A stretch of 64,000 nt of DNA, taken from NCBI RefSeq assembly GCF_027563345.1, contig NZ_JAMKBK010000006.1, one strand, 5' to 3'. Position numbers and translations under genes: made by a program. The notes under the pieces were generated by a model. The model saw only the letters and a list, made by a program, of their open reading frames with translations. It did no database searches and had not been told where the DNA came from. Below, one piece after another: positions 15,891 to 24,570 of this stretch (position 1 is the stretch's first letter; the number at the start of each line of letters is the position of its first letter). Origin of the DNA: Psychrobacillus psychrodurans (lineage in GTDB: Bacteria; Bacillota; Bacilli; Bacillales_A; Planococcaceae).

Positions 15891-17102
15891 TTATTCTAAC
15901 TCAGTCGTTTTCCTAAATAAATCCTGTTTCTTTAAAGCCATAATACTAACTATTGCAAGTAAAATACCAGAAAGAATAAAAACACTACGAACACCGAAAT
16001 AATCAGAAACAATACCCGTTGTTAGTGAGGCAATTCCAAACGTGCCTGTTCCAATAGTGCCAAGAGAAGTATAAACAGTTGCTAATTGGTCTTTGGGTAC
16101 GCTTGTTTGAATTAATGTTTGTTGAGGTATATTTTTCAATTGTCCAAAAAGCCCAATTAGGGCGGATAGCACCATTGCGATTACAGGGAAACTCGTCAAT
16201 CCAAATACAACCGTAAAAATGCACGTCATAATCGCTCCTGTAATGATAAAAACATGCCGTTTATTATCTACAAGTAAGGAAAACTTAATGCACAATAAAC
16301 TTCCTACTACTAAGCCTATAAAAAAAGCTGCATTAATATAACCCCACCAATATTCTTGTGCCTTTAGTGCCTGCTCGACATAAACCAATATTATCGCTGC
16401 TATCCAAACGGATCCAGCAATAGTTTCAAAAAAATCCATACAGACCACTGTTTTTAATAACGGTGTCCGTTTAATAGTTTGCCATCCTTTTGTTAATTGA
16501 GACCATTTTTTTTCTTGTCGTTCTTCTTTGTGCTCTACATTTTTTAACAAACTTAAGATAATGCTAGAAAAAACAAATAGTACAGTAACTATCCATATAA
16601 GTTGGTATGGATTGAATACAATCAACAGCATACTTCCAAAAAACCAAGTCCCTATTTGGATAGACTGAGTAACTGTTTCTGCTACTCCGTTTGCTTTTAC
16701 TAAGCTGTCCTCCTGTACATAATGAGGAATTAAAGTCTGTCTTATTGGATTGGCACAACCATCAAGAAGAGCAATCAAACCAATCACGACAAATATGAAT
16801 ATATAGTTACTTGAATCAAACGCTGTCATCAAAAAAATTCCTAAGCCAAATAAAAATAATGTTTTTCCTATTTGTGAACCAACTAATAAATGTTTCAAAT
16901 TATACTTGCCAATTAGCAGTGGTGTTAAAATACTTGAAATAAACATAGAAAAAGTAATGGTAAACGGAACGAAAGCTGATGCGGTTGCTGACTCGGTTAA
17001 ACTGTATATAACGCTAATAACACCGACAATGTACAACACATCACCTATATTAGCTAATGATTGACCAATCATTAAAAAAAGAAAATTACGATTTGATTTC
17101 AA
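15891..17102 (-). CDS. MFS transporter
   Basis: 403 aa from a TTG at 17102 with GGGGGA upstream. About 12 hydrophobic segments; the opening FLFLMIGQSLANIGDVLYIVG and the loop ALLDGCANPIRQTLIPHYV resemble the MFS_3 group of drug or peptide exporters. A central hydrophilic stretch (KNVEHKEERQEKKWSQL) separates the halves. Substrate unknown. Flanked by repeat copies 10 and 11, with its own terminator, so it behaves as a self-contained island unit. Confidence 0.88.
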   Translation of the reverse strand: MKSNRNFLFLMIGQSLANIGDVLYIVGVISVIYSLTESATASAFVPFTITFSMFISSILTPLLIGKYNLKHLLVGSQIGKTLFLFGLGIFLMTAFDSSNYIFIFVVIGLIALLDGCANPIRQTLIPHYVQEDSLVKANGVAETVTQSIQIGTWFFGSMLLIVFNPYQLIWIVTVLFVFSSIILSLLKNVEHKEERQEKKWSQLTKGWQTIKRTPLLKTVVCMDFFETIAGSVWIAAIILVYVEQALKAQEYWWGYINAAFFIGLVVGSLLCIKFSLLVDNKRHVFIITGAIMTCIFTVVFGLTSFPVIAMVLSALIGLFGQLKNIPQQTLIQTSVPKDQLATVYTSLGTIGTGTFGIASLTTGIVSDYFGVRSVFILSGILLAIVSIMALKKQDLFRKTTELE

Positions 17103-17276
17103 TATTATCCCCCGTTTTTTTCTAAATTGTCTGAAAAATGAGGGGGTGTTAAATTGGACTATTATGCATGAAACTTCGCCCCTTTATGTACGCAGTATGA
17201 CAAAAATCACTGGGGGGATAACGTGACTTATCATTTTACGTTTGAATATTAACCAGATTGCACCTTAAATCTTTAT

Positions 17277-17300
17277 TAAACTAAACTGCCCGCATTAGTT
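17277..17300. repeat. Island repeat, copy 11 (partial)
   Basis: TAAACTAAACTGCCCGCA and TTAGTTGAAG are joined directly, so the central hairpin is missing. It abuts the stop of the next gene (17309). Confidence 0.6.
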
Positions 17301-17308
17301 GAAGAAGA

Positions 17309-17788
17309 TTATTTTTTTATTTTTAAGAGGTATACTTTCAAAATTTCTACTTTTACGTCTTCCTCCATTTGCTCATCATCTCTAACTTCTTCAAGCAGAA
17401 ATCCATCGTGATATGGAAATCCTAGAAACTCCTCAATAATAGGCTCAAGTTTATGTATAACTTCGATTTCACACCCGAATAGTATGTTAGTGTCATAATC
17501 TGATATCAAACTAAACTTGATTTGTGCAGATTGCCAATCAAACCATATATAAAAAAGCATTCCATCTGGATTATTTGAACATCTAATTTGCTCAAGTCTA
17601 TTCGTCATCACTCTGCGGAAAAAATCCATGAAATCTTCCACTACTATCTCAGTCGCTAATTCCTTGCTAATAGACATTGACCAAGTGTTGTTTGCTGTTT
17701 CTTCGGCTATGTCTTGCATACTATCACCAAAAAACAAAGAGTCAACAACTATTTCTTCAAGGGATTGAAAAAACTCATTTTTATCCAT
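17309..17788 (-). CDS. Hypothetical protein
   Basis: 159 aa from the ATG at 17788 (MDKNEFFQSL); an ATG at 17812 would add 8 residues but neither start has a strong binding site. Soluble, acidic, with FYIWFDWQSAQIKFSLIS in the middle and an EE-rich end. The pattern resembles small immunity-like or SMI1-type cassette proteins only in general character; I do not assign a family. It is the last gene of the repeat array. Confidence 0.6.
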   Translation of the reverse strand: MDKNEFFQSLEEIVVDSLFFGDSMQDIAEETANNTWSMSISKELATEIVVEDFMDFFRRVMTNRLEQIRCSNNPDGMLFYIWFDWQSAQIKFSLISDYDTNILFGCEIEVIHKLEPIIEEFLGFPYHDGFLLEEVRDDEQMEEDVKVEILKVYLLKIKK

Positions 17789-17834
17789 GATTTCTTCTTC
17801 TACAAATCGCATTTAATAAGATTTATTTTCTACT

Positions 17835-17880
17835 TCTTGTTCAACTAAACTCCTTCGTTAGTTTAAGTGTAAACCTTCAC
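17835..17880. repeat. Island repeat, copy 12 (end of the array)
   Basis: CTTGTTCAACTAAACTCC, CGTTAGTTTAAGTGTAAACC; hairpin core missing. No further copy is seen to the right, so this marks the right boundary of the array. Confidence 0.6.
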
Positions 17881-18061
17881 TAACTTTTCCTTGTTTTAAC
17901 ACAAATATCCAGTTAAGTGAATATACTATAAACTGATGTAAGGTATGTGTCAACATACCATTCACTATAAATCAACCTTTACCTTTAACATAGTCTAAAA
18001 CATAAAACACGCATTTCGGTGGTTTTATACCTAATTATCCGATTATATAAAGTCGATCTAG

Positions 18062-18186
18062 TTGATTGGAGCGTAGAGCGGCGACTCCAGTGGGAACAGC
18101 ACGAGCTGAAGACCCTGGACTGAGCAGCGCGAGGGAAGCGGCTGAAGCCGTGCCCACGGAAAGCGTCCGCTATCAGCGGAAATCAA
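18062..18186 (-). repeat. GC-rich structured intergenic element, copy B
   Basis: Reverse orientation relative to copy A. TTGATT (18062) pairs with AATCAA (18181-18186) and AGCGG (18077-18081) with CCGCT (18167-18171). The core GGCGACTCC...GGGAACAGC...GAAGCC...GCCCACGGAAAGCG matches copy E closely. Open frames across it on both strands are composition artefacts. The rest of 17813-18282 has no gene. Confidence 0.85.
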
Positions 18187-18348
18187 CGGCATATCTACAT
18201 TATAAATTTTATATAGGACCGGGCGTCTTTTACCTGGTTTTTCTTTAATTTGAAATTTGACCTGTATTTTTAACATATAAATTTGTACAATGTGGAGGAA
18301 GTTTCACCTCTAGTAACGAATCATAAGGAAAGGGGAGTGTTTGTTTTT

Positions 18349-18996
18349 ATGTGGAGTAAAATTATTGGGGTATTAATAGGAGTTATGGGAATCATTTATA
18401 TTTTCTTCATACCAGGTGACCCTGTTTCAACGAAGATTCTTTTTAAGCTTATTCCGATGCTGCTTATTATATTGTTTGCGTTTCTTCAACCCGTCGGAGA
18501 ATCTAGAAAATATAAGACCCTTATTTTAATCGGTCTTACGGTATGTATGCTTGCTGATGGATTAATATATTGGTTTATAGTCGGACTTATCACATTTTTA
18601 ATCGGTCATATTTGGTATATCTTTGCATTTAAACAAATCAAACAAACGTCTATTCCGAAATGGGCTATTGTATTACTCCTAGCATATGGGTTTGCAATGG
18701 TTATTTGGCTTGCAGGAACCCTTTTGTCTCAAGGAGATACAATATTGGCATTTGCAGTCGTTATTTATATTGCTGTTATTTTGATGATGGGATGGAATGC
18801 TTTTCAAACAGCCAATAAGTTCGCAATTATCGGTGCTATTTTATTTATATTTTCGGATTCTACACTCGCCATCAATAAATTCATAGTAGATGTCCCTTTC
18901 TCTGATGCTCTTATTATGATCTCCTATTACGGAGCGCAATTTATGTTTGCTCTTAGCATTCATTATTCCGTATCTCGAAAGAATCTGTTAAAATAA
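18349..18996 (+). CDS. YhhN family membrane protein (lysoplasmalogenase-like)
   Basis: 215 aa from the ATG at 18349, preceded by AAGGAAAGGGGAG; a GTG at 18337 or longer frame to 18283 is possible. About eight hydrophobic segments. The family signature is seen in KYKTLILIGLTVCMLADGLI and in FLIGHIWYIFAF, where Asp and His may form the active site, and again in FSDSTLAINKF. YhhN proteins include eukaryotic TMEM86 lysoplasmalogenases; in bacteria the substrate is unclear. The pepT gene begins 36 bp later with its own site, so co-transcription is likely. Confidence 0.82.
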   Translation: MWSKIIGVLIGVMGIIYIFFIPGDPVSTKILFKLIPMLLIILFAFLQPVGESRKYKTLILIGLTVCMLADGLIYWFIVGLITFLIGHIWYIFAFKQIKQTSIPKWAIVLLLAYGFAMVIWLAGTLLSQGDTILAFAVVIYIAVILMMGWNAFQTANKFAIIGAILFIFSDSTLAINKFIVDVPFSDALIMISYYGAQFMFALSIHYSVSRKNLLK

Positions 18997-19032
18997 GAAG
19001 TAGCTTTTCAAATCGAAAGGAGATTTAATCTC

Positions 19033-20259
19033 ATGAAAGAAACTTTAGTCGAGCGTTTAGTACGCTACGCAAAAATAGATACACAATCAGATGCTTCAAG
19101 TAAAAACTGCCCATCTACTGAAGGTCAATGGGATTTACTTCATGAGCTTCAAAAAGAATTAGCAAATGTAGGCTTAGAGGAAATTACATTAGACGAGAAT
19201 GGGTATCTTTTCGCAACCTTACCTGCTAATACAGACAAAGATATACCAACTATTGGTTTCTTAGCTCATGTTGATACAGCTACAGATTACACAGGAAAAA
19301 ATGTTAAGCCCCAGAGAATCGACAGTTATGACGGACAAGATATCACCCTAAATGAACAGACAATCATGACAGTTCAAGACTTCCCTGAATTAAAAAATTA
19401 TGTAGGTCACACACTTTTAACTACAGACGGAACTACACTTCTTGGTGCAGACGATAAAGCTGGAATTGCTATCATCATGACCGCAATGGAATATTTCATC
19501 CAACATCCAGAAGTAAAACACGGGAAAATTCGTGTTGCATTCACACCTGACGAAGAAATCGGCCGTGGTCCACATAAATTTGATGTAGAAAAATTTGGAG
19601 CGAAATTCGCTTATACAATGGATGGCGGTCCTTTAGGAGAATTACAATTTGAAAGCTTTAACGCAGCTGGTGCCAAGGTTATAACTAATGGTAAAAGTGT
19701 TCACCCAGGTTCTGCAAAGGACAAAATGGTGAACTCCATTACTATGGCTACAAAATTCCAATCTCATATGCCAACAGATGCTGTTCCTGAAAAAACGGAC
19801 GGTTATGAAGGTTTTATACATTTGATGAATATTACTGGAGACACAGAAAAAACAGAGCTTAGTTATATCATTCGGGATCATAATCGTGAAAAGTTTGAAG
19901 CAAAAAAACAATTGTTCATAGACACAGCAGAGAAGATTAAAGCAGAGTATGGAGAAAATGCAATAACTGTAGAACTAAACGATCAATATTACAATATGGG
20001 TGAAAAAATCACACCTGTAATGGAAATTGTAAATGTAGCAAAAGATGTAATGATTGCACTAGATATCGAACCACTTATTATTCCAGTCCGTGGTGGAACA
20101 GATGGCTCTCAGCTTTCCTATATGGGAATGCCTACACCTAACGTATTTACAGGTGGAGAAAACTATCATGGGAAATACGAGTTCATCTCTGTAGATGTCA
20201 TGGAAAAATCAACCGAGGTAGTAAAAGGGATTATTCAATCGTTTGAAAAACAAGCTTAA
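19033..20259 (+). CDS. pepT: Peptidase T (tripeptide aminopeptidase)
   Basis: 408 aa, the usual PepT length. M20B metallopeptidase motifs are intact: GFLAHVDTA (first zinc His/Asp), LLGADDKAGIAI (bridging Asp), AFTPDEEIGRGP (catalytic and ligand Glu), AYTMDGGPLGEL and PVRGGTDGSQLSYMG near the end with the last ligand in NYHGKYE. It removes the N-terminal residue of tripeptides in the cytoplasm. AAAGGAGATTT precedes the ATG. The exporter gene follows 6 bp after its stop. Confidence 0.97.
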   Translation: MKETLVERLVRYAKIDTQSDASSKNCPSTEGQWDLLHELQKELANVGLEEITLDENGYLFATLPANTDKDIPTIGFLAHVDTATDYTGKNVKPQRIDSYDGQDITLNEQTIMTVQDFPELKNYVGHTLLTTDGTTLLGADDKAGIAIIMTAMEYFIQHPEVKHGKIRVAFTPDEEIGRGPHKFDVEKFGAKFAYTMDGGPLGELQFESFNAAGAKVITNGKSVHPGSAKDKMVNSITMATKFQSHMPTDAVPEKTDGYEGFIHLMNITGDTEKTELSYIIRDHNREKFEAKKQLFIDTAEKIKAEYGENAITVELNDQYYNMGEKITPVMEIVNVAKDVMIALDIEPLIIPVRGGTDGSQLSYMGMPTPNVFTGGENYHGKYEFISVDVMEKSTEVVKGIIQSFEKQA

Positions 20260-20265
20260 GTTGGT

Positions 20266-21237
20266 GTGAATATGCGTGAAATATTACTAGGAGTTTTAGC
20301 TTCTTTGTTTTTTGCTGTTACCTTTATACTTAATCGTTCTATGGAAATATCGGGAGGGAGCTGGATTTGGAGCTCCTCCCTTCGATATTTTTTCATGTTG
20401 CCCTTTTTATTCTTCATTGTTTATTATCGAAAAGGTTTATCTACTACTTTCAAAGAAATAAAATCTGCTCCAGCCGCTTGGTTACTATGGAGCTTTGTAG
20501 GTTTTGTATTATTTTATGCACCACTCACTTTTGCAGCAGCATATGGACCTGGTTGGTTAATATCTGGTATGTGGCAATTCACGATTGTCGCAGGGGTTCT
20601 ACTTGCACCATTATTTATGATGAAAGTAGAAGACAGAGTCATTAAACAAAAAATCCCAGTCGTCTCACTATTTATTTCTCTCCTCATTTTAATAGGTATC
20701 ATCCTTATACAAATTCCAAATACCGAATCAGTAAATTTGCAAATGTTTTTTTTAGGGATTTTACCTGTACTGATTGCAGCATTCGCCTACCCTTTGGGTA
20801 ATCGTAAAATGATGGGACATTTAAATGGACGTTTAGATACATTTCAGCGCGTTTTAGGAATGACTGTAGCGTCTATGCCAGCTTGGATTTTACTGGCGAT
20901 TTACGCTGTATTCACTGTAGGCTTACCATCTTCAGGTCAAGTATTTCAATCCTTTATTGTAGCTATTAGCTCGGGTGTTATTGCTACTATATTATTCTTC
21001 ATGGCAACCGATCGGGTTCGAGATCATCAAGGTAAATTAGCAGCCGTAGAAGCAACACAGTCAACTGAAATCATTTTCGTTATTATTGGAGAAATGTTTT
21101 TATTGCATGTGCCTCTACCAACACCTATTGCACTTATAGGACTTGGAATTATTATTTTAGGTATGTTCTTGCATAGTTACTATACGAAAATATTAAATAC
21201 AAAAGCTCTAACAGTACAAACAAAAACAGAGCAATAG
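20266..21237 (+). CDS. EmrE-family multidrug efflux-type transporter (DMT superfamily)
   Basis: About 321-323 aa (GTG at 20266 or ATG at 20272). Ten hydrophobic segments in two EamA-like halves. The long N-terminal motif LASLFFAVTFILNRSMEISG followed by WIWSSSLRYFFMLPF is characteristic of the Bacillus proteins labelled multidrug resistance efflux transporter family. Substrate unproven. It lies 6 bp after pepT, which suggests co-expression, and is followed by a terminator shared with the convergent malic enzyme gene. Confidence 0.88.
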   Translation: MNMREILLGVLASLFFAVTFILNRSMEISGGSWIWSSSLRYFFMLPFLFFIVYYRKGLSTTFKEIKSAPAAWLLWSFVGFVLFYAPLTFAAAYGPGWLISGMWQFTIVAGVLLAPLFMMKVEDRVIKQKIPVVSLFISLLILIGIILIQIPNTESVNLQMFFLGILPVLIAAFAYPLGNRKMMGHLNGRLDTFQRVLGMTVASMPAWILLAIYAVFTVGLPSSGQVFQSFIVAISSGVIATILFFMATDRVRDHQGKLAAVEATQSTEIIFVIIGEMFLLHVPLPTPIALIGLGIIILGMFLHSYYTKILNTKALTVQTKTEQ

Positions 21238-21248
21238 AAAAGATAAAG

Positions 21249-21283
21249 TGGAGTGCCGTGAAAATTCGCGACACTCCATTTTA
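21249..21283. terminator. Bidirectional terminator
   Basis: TGGAGTGCCG and CGACACTCCA form a stem with one mismatch, followed by TTTTAAA. It stands between the convergent exporter (ends 21237) and malic enzyme (ends 21286). Confidence 0.7.
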
Positions 21284-21285
21284 AA

Positions 21286-22482
21286 TTAGCTCTTTAACAC
21301 CGGCTGATAAAGTAGAGACACTCCCGAAGAAATTGCTGCTTCACTTACTGCTGCAGCCACTACTTGAACGACTCTCTCATCTAAAGCTCTTGGAATGATG
21401 TAGTCATCTCTAAGTTCGTTTTCATCAACTAGCGATGCAATTGCCTCGACAGCAGCTAACTTCATACGCTCATTAATATCCGTTGCTCTTACATCTAGTG
21501 CTCCTCTGAATATCCCTGGAAAAGCCAACACATTATTTACTTGGTTTGGATAATCAGAGCGCCCAGTAGCTATCACTCTAACTCCCCATTCTTTTGCAAG
21601 TTCATATGAAACTTCCGGAGTAGGATTGGCAAGAGCGAAAATAATGGAGTCGTTATTCATTGATTGAACTAGATCTTTTGTAAGTAGTTTAGCTACGGAT
21701 ACACCGATAAATATATCCGATTTATCCATCGCATCTTTTAGCGAACCAGTTAAACCAAGTGGATTTGTTAAATTTGCGATTGATTGTTTAACAGGATTCA
21801 TGCCTCGTTCTCGACCTTCATAAATAATTCCTGTTGAATCACACATAATAATATTAGTATATCCTAACTGAAGAAGTACTTTTAGAATTGCCATTCCCGC
21901 AGCACCAGCTCCATTAATCACAACTTTAACATTATTATTTGTTTTATTTACTAGTTTCATCGCATTTTTAAGCCCAGCACCTACGACAATCGCTGTCCCG
22001 TGTTGATCATCATGAAATACAGGTATATCTAGCTCCATGCGAAGTCGATCTTCTATTTCAAAACAACGTGGAGCCGAGATGTCTTCTAAGTTTATAGCAC
22101 CAAAAGTTGGACTAAGTGCTTTTACGATCTGGACTATTTCATCTACATTTTTTGTGTCCAAACAAATCGGAAACGCGTCAACCCCAGCAAACCTTTTTAA
22201 TAATATTGCTTTTCCTTCCATGACAGGTAAAGCAGCTCCTGGCCCAATATCACCGAGTCCTAATACGGCAGTACCATCAGTTACTACAGCAACTAAATTC
22301 CCTTTTGCAGTATAATCGTAAATAGTGGATGGATTGTTATGAATTTCAATACACGGTTCTGCAACACCTGGTGAGTAGGCCAAACTTAAATCCTCCATGC
22401 TATCCATTGGAACTTTAAAGACAACCTCCATCTTTCCCTTACTTTCACGATGCAATCGTAGCGCTCTTGATTTCAAATCCAT
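21286..22482 (-). CDS. NAD(P)-dependent malic enzyme
   Basis: 398 aa from the ATG at 22482 (MDLKSRALRLHRESKGKMEV), which has AAAGGGA upstream; the frame open to 22545 has no site. Motifs: LAYSPGVAEPC (substrate-site Tyr), GDIGPGAALPVMEGKAILLK (catalytic Lys), FHDDQHGTAIVV (metal Asp pair) and a Rossmann VVINGAGAAGMAIL. It decarboxylates malate to pyruvate, linking the citric acid cycle to pyruvate. Length and form fit the bacterial short malic enzymes (YtsJ/MleA type); cofactor preference is not decided here. Single gene with its own terminator. Confidence 0.95.
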   Translation of the reverse strand: MDLKSRALRLHRESKGKMEVVFKVPMDSMEDLSLAYSPGVAEPCIEIHNNPSTIYDYTAKGNLVAVVTDGTAVLGLGDIGPGAALPVMEGKAILLKRFAGVDAFPICLDTKNVDEIVQIVKALSPTFGAINLEDISAPRCFEIEDRLRMELDIPVFHDDQHGTAIVVGAGLKNAMKLVNKTNNNVKVVINGAGAAGMAILKVLLQLGYTNIIMCDSTGIIYEGRERGMNPVKQSIANLTNPLGLTGSLKDAMDKSDIFIGVSVAKLLTKDLVQSMNNDSIIFALANPTPEVSYELAKEWGVRVIATGRSDYPNQVNNVLAFPGIFRGALDVRATDINERMKLAAVEAIASLVDENELRDDYIIPRALDERVVQVVAAAVSEAAISSGVSLLYQPVLKS

Positions 22483-22724
22483 CTTCACACCATCCCTTTC
22501 ATATTTTCCCCTTTGATAAGGATTATTAGAGTTTCCACTCAACAATCTTTATATTCTGAAAATTATAGATATTCTCCAACTGGATGTCAATGGTTAATAC
22601 TTAGTGAATATCTTCACAAATAAATTCCTATGATTATATTTTATTGGAAAATAAAGTTTAATTTTTAGGTGAGAATCAATAATCAAATTCATAAAAAATA
22701 TTATATTGTTAAATGCGAACAACG

Positions 22725-22885
22725 CTAATTTCCGCTTTCGGCAGGCACGGCTTCAATCTCCTCGTCACTACGAAAACATATGCTCCTGCGGTTACTCGTC
22801 GCAAAGACATTGGTCAAACAAATCTTTCTGCGAGCTTTCAGCAAGGGCTGTTCCCGCTGGAGTCGCCGCCTGCAACTCCAATCAA
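22725..22885 (+). repeat. GC-rich structured intergenic element, copy C
   Basis: GCAGGC (22741-22746) pairs with GCCTGC (22868-22873); the 3' side has the shared GGGCTGTTCCCGCTGGAGTC core and AATCAA end. The left TTGATT arm has decayed. It carries an extra internal stretch relative to D. No gene is supported between 22483 and 23159. Confidence 0.8.
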
Positions 22886-22978
22886 CGGGATCATTGCATA
22901 TTAAGTAAATATTGCATTTTTAAATGAAACAAGTAATTATGAAACTTACTCATGTAAATTTTAATTAAAAATTTGCAC

Positions 22979-23010
22979 AAAAAAATCGGCAACCACTTTT
23001 TGGCTACCGA
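22979..23010 (-). terminator. Orphan terminator-like hairpin
   Basis: TCGGCAACC and GGCTACCGA form an imperfect stem followed on the minus strand by seven T. No minus-strand gene ends here, so it may be left from deleted DNA. Confidence 0.4.
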
Positions 23011-23121
23011 CATAGTAATGCACTATCTCAACTTTGAGGGGGTTAAGGTGTGCCTTGCATCAGCTACAATTTGGAGAAAAGTCGCTGTTTAGAATTTCTC
23101 AATTAGGAGAAACTTTCTATA

Positions 23122-23142
23122 TGGTAATGATAATCATTTTCA
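23122..23142. promoter_or_regulatory. Fur box upstream of fhuF-like gene
   Basis: TGGTAATGATAATCATTTTCA matches the 19-bp Fur consensus at nearly all positions. It lies 45-65 bp before the FhuF-like gene, so iron should repress that gene. Confidence 0.85.
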
Positions 23143-23186
23143 ATTAAAAAGTCAACTATTTGTATAAAAAAATGTATACTACATGT

Positions 23187-23879
23187 ATGACAATTTTATC
23201 GAATGACCAAATCCAACAACTAAATAACTACAGTGTTTATACTCAGGCTAATGGAACAACGCTTTTTCACGGTAATAACGTTGCTAACGCGCTCCCTACT
23301 ATTAAGCTAATTTCTTCTGCACCTAATGAAACGGTTGCCGCTTCTTACTTTATGAGAAGAGTTGGCATGTTCATCTCTATGCAGTTTTACATGATGACTA
23401 TGTATGATGAAATTTGGGATGGCCCGTTAGAGCAGCTTCAGTTTTTTGGCACGACTGAATATGGAAATAAAACAATTAGTACATTTATTCCTCTAGAATA
23501 CTTCCGAGATGTACAAGAAAATCGCGGAGTGGATATTCAGCTTATTTGGGAACTACAATGTTCTCCTATTATTCAACAGCTTCGTTCAGTATGCAGTATT
23601 TCTCCTCTTACTCTTTGGGAAAACGTTTTTGGATACTTGCTATGGCATTACTATATGTTTTTTGAAAATCCAGTGTTAGAAGAAAAAGCGAGACATGACT
23701 GGTATTTGTTAAAGGATCCATCAATTTGGAAGGCGTTTTCTTCAAAAGAATATTTACAATTATATTTAAAAGACCAAAATCCTTCAGAGCTCATAAATAC
23801 AACAGTCAGAACCACTTGTTGCTTTTCAATGGATATACCTGGATTACAAAAATGTGGTTTTTGCCCACAAATAAAATAA
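23187..23879 (+). CDS. FhuF-like 2Fe-2S siderophore-iron reductase
   Basis: 230 aa from the ATG at 23187 (TTG 23160 and ATG 23172 are upstream options; no strong binding site decides). The C terminus carries the FhuF cysteine pattern TTCCFSMDIPGLQKCGFCPQ, i.e. CC-x10-C-x2-C, which ligates an unusual 2Fe-2S cluster. FhuF-type proteins reduce ferric siderophores in the cytoplasm to release iron. A Fur box directly upstream fits iron-starvation control. No siderophore transporter is adjacent, so the substrate is open. Confidence 0.85.
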   Translation: MTILSNDQIQQLNNYSVYTQANGTTLFHGNNVANALPTIKLISSAPNETVAASYFMRRVGMFISMQFYMMTMYDEIWDGPLEQLQFFGTTEYGNKTISTFIPLEYFRDVQENRGVDIQLIWELQCSPIIQQLRSVCSISPLTLWENVFGYLLWHYYMFFENPVLEEKARHDWYLLKDPSIWKAFSSKEYLQLYLKDQNPSELINTTVRTTCCFSMDIPGLQKCGFCPQIK

Positions 23880-23958
23880 TTATATTAAAGAAATTATGCA
23901 TGTTTGCTCACTCTTTGGACATACCTAAGAAGAGTTCAATAAAAAGGAGTGAGGAAGA

Positions 23959-24270
23959 TTGGGAAACAATATAGATGAACGTGTCGAAGCTAAACTTGAA
24001 AGTATTGGTCAAGAAGAAAAAGAAGAAATTCTAAAAAACTTTTCTAGCTTTAAATCGTACTTATCTGGAAAAGTTGCAGCTGGCGAAAAAATGGGACTTA
24101 GTGATGAAACCTTAGCTAAAGCTACTGAAAAAGTAGCTGGTTATTTAGCTAACCATGAAGAACCGCGTAATCGAGAAGAACATGTTCTTCAACAATTATG
24201 GAAAAGTGGAGACAAAGAACAGCAACAAGCTCTTAGCCATATGCTTTTAAACATGGTTAAAAATGGCTAA
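23959..24270 (+). CDS. DUF3243 family protein (YmfJ-like)
   Basis: 103 aa from a TTG at 23959 with AAAGGAGTGAGG upstream. The family pattern is clear: a helical domain with EEILKNFSSFKSYLSGKVAAG, KMGLSDETLAKATEKVAGYL and a closing HVLQQLWKSGDKEQQQALSH. Small cytoplasmic protein of unknown function conserved in Bacillales. Its last 8 bp overlap the next small frame, which suggests translational coupling. Confidence 0.88.
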   Translation: MGNNIDERVEAKLESIGQEEKEEILKNFSSFKSYLSGKVAAGEKMGLSDETLAKATEKVAGYLANHEEPRNREEHVLQQLWKSGDKEQQQALSHMLLNMVKNG

Positions 24271-24472
24271 TACTCGCAAGGATGCAACTGGAAGGTTCCT
24301 CGACAATCCCGATGGTGTTCGCACCACCAAGGAAAGTTTGTTTGATATGCATGAGGACATGCAAACGGTAGATGCCCTACCTGTCGAGGATATAAATATT
24401 GAGTTTCTAGATGAAAAAGACCACAACCACACAAAAAATCGTTCACTCAGTTCAGAACGATACCCCAAATAA
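24263..24472 (+). CDS. Small hydrophilic protein, hypothetical
   Basis: 69 aa starting at an ATG inside the end of the DUF3243 gene. Very polar (ANTRKDATGRFLDNPDGVR, then an acidic LPVEDINIEFLDEKDHN) with no predicted membrane or catalytic element. The overlap start and the terminator 8 bp after its stop support expression as the second gene of a pair. I do not recognise a family; AGGFxxNP-like openings occur in several small bacillus proteins. Confidence 0.5.
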   Translation: MANTRKDATGRFLDNPDGVRTTKESLFDMHEDMQTVDALPVEDINIEFLDEKDHNHTKNRSLSSERYPK

Positions 24473-24479
24473 AAAAACG

Positions 24480-24511
24480 CTTGCTCCATCCACGCAGGAG
24501 CAAGTTTTTTT
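24480..24511. terminator. Terminator, T-tracts on both strands
   Basis: CTTGCTCC, 9-nt loop, GGAGCAAG and TTTTTTT; preceded on the left by AAAAAA, so it works in both directions. Part of its arm is repeated in the element just to the right. Confidence 0.85.
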
Positions 24512-24512
24512 A

Positions 24513-24539
24513 TGCGACGAGCTTTGCGCAGGAGCAAGT
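24513..24539 (+). repeat. Short dispersed repeat, copy 1
   Basis: TGCGACGAGCTTTGCGCAGG followed by AGCAAG recurs at 42110-42136 with one change in the first 26 bases. Possibly part of a larger degenerate hairpin element built around GCGCAAG/CTTTGCGC. Confidence 0.65.
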
Positions 24540-24570
24540 CTTTTATGCCACGAGCTTCTGTATTCTAACC

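Noticed and set aside
6263..17880. A true integron
   Set aside because: No intI gene, no attI, and the repeat core does not fit the attC consensus, so only 'cassette-like' is claimed.
18058..18276. Overlapping frames of 60-72 codons
   Set aside because: They coincide with GC-rich element copy B, which is clearly a repeat by comparison with the other copies.
22706..22927. Two plus-strand frames of 63-73 codons
   Set aside because: Lie across GC-rich element copy C; no start signal and no recognisable protein.
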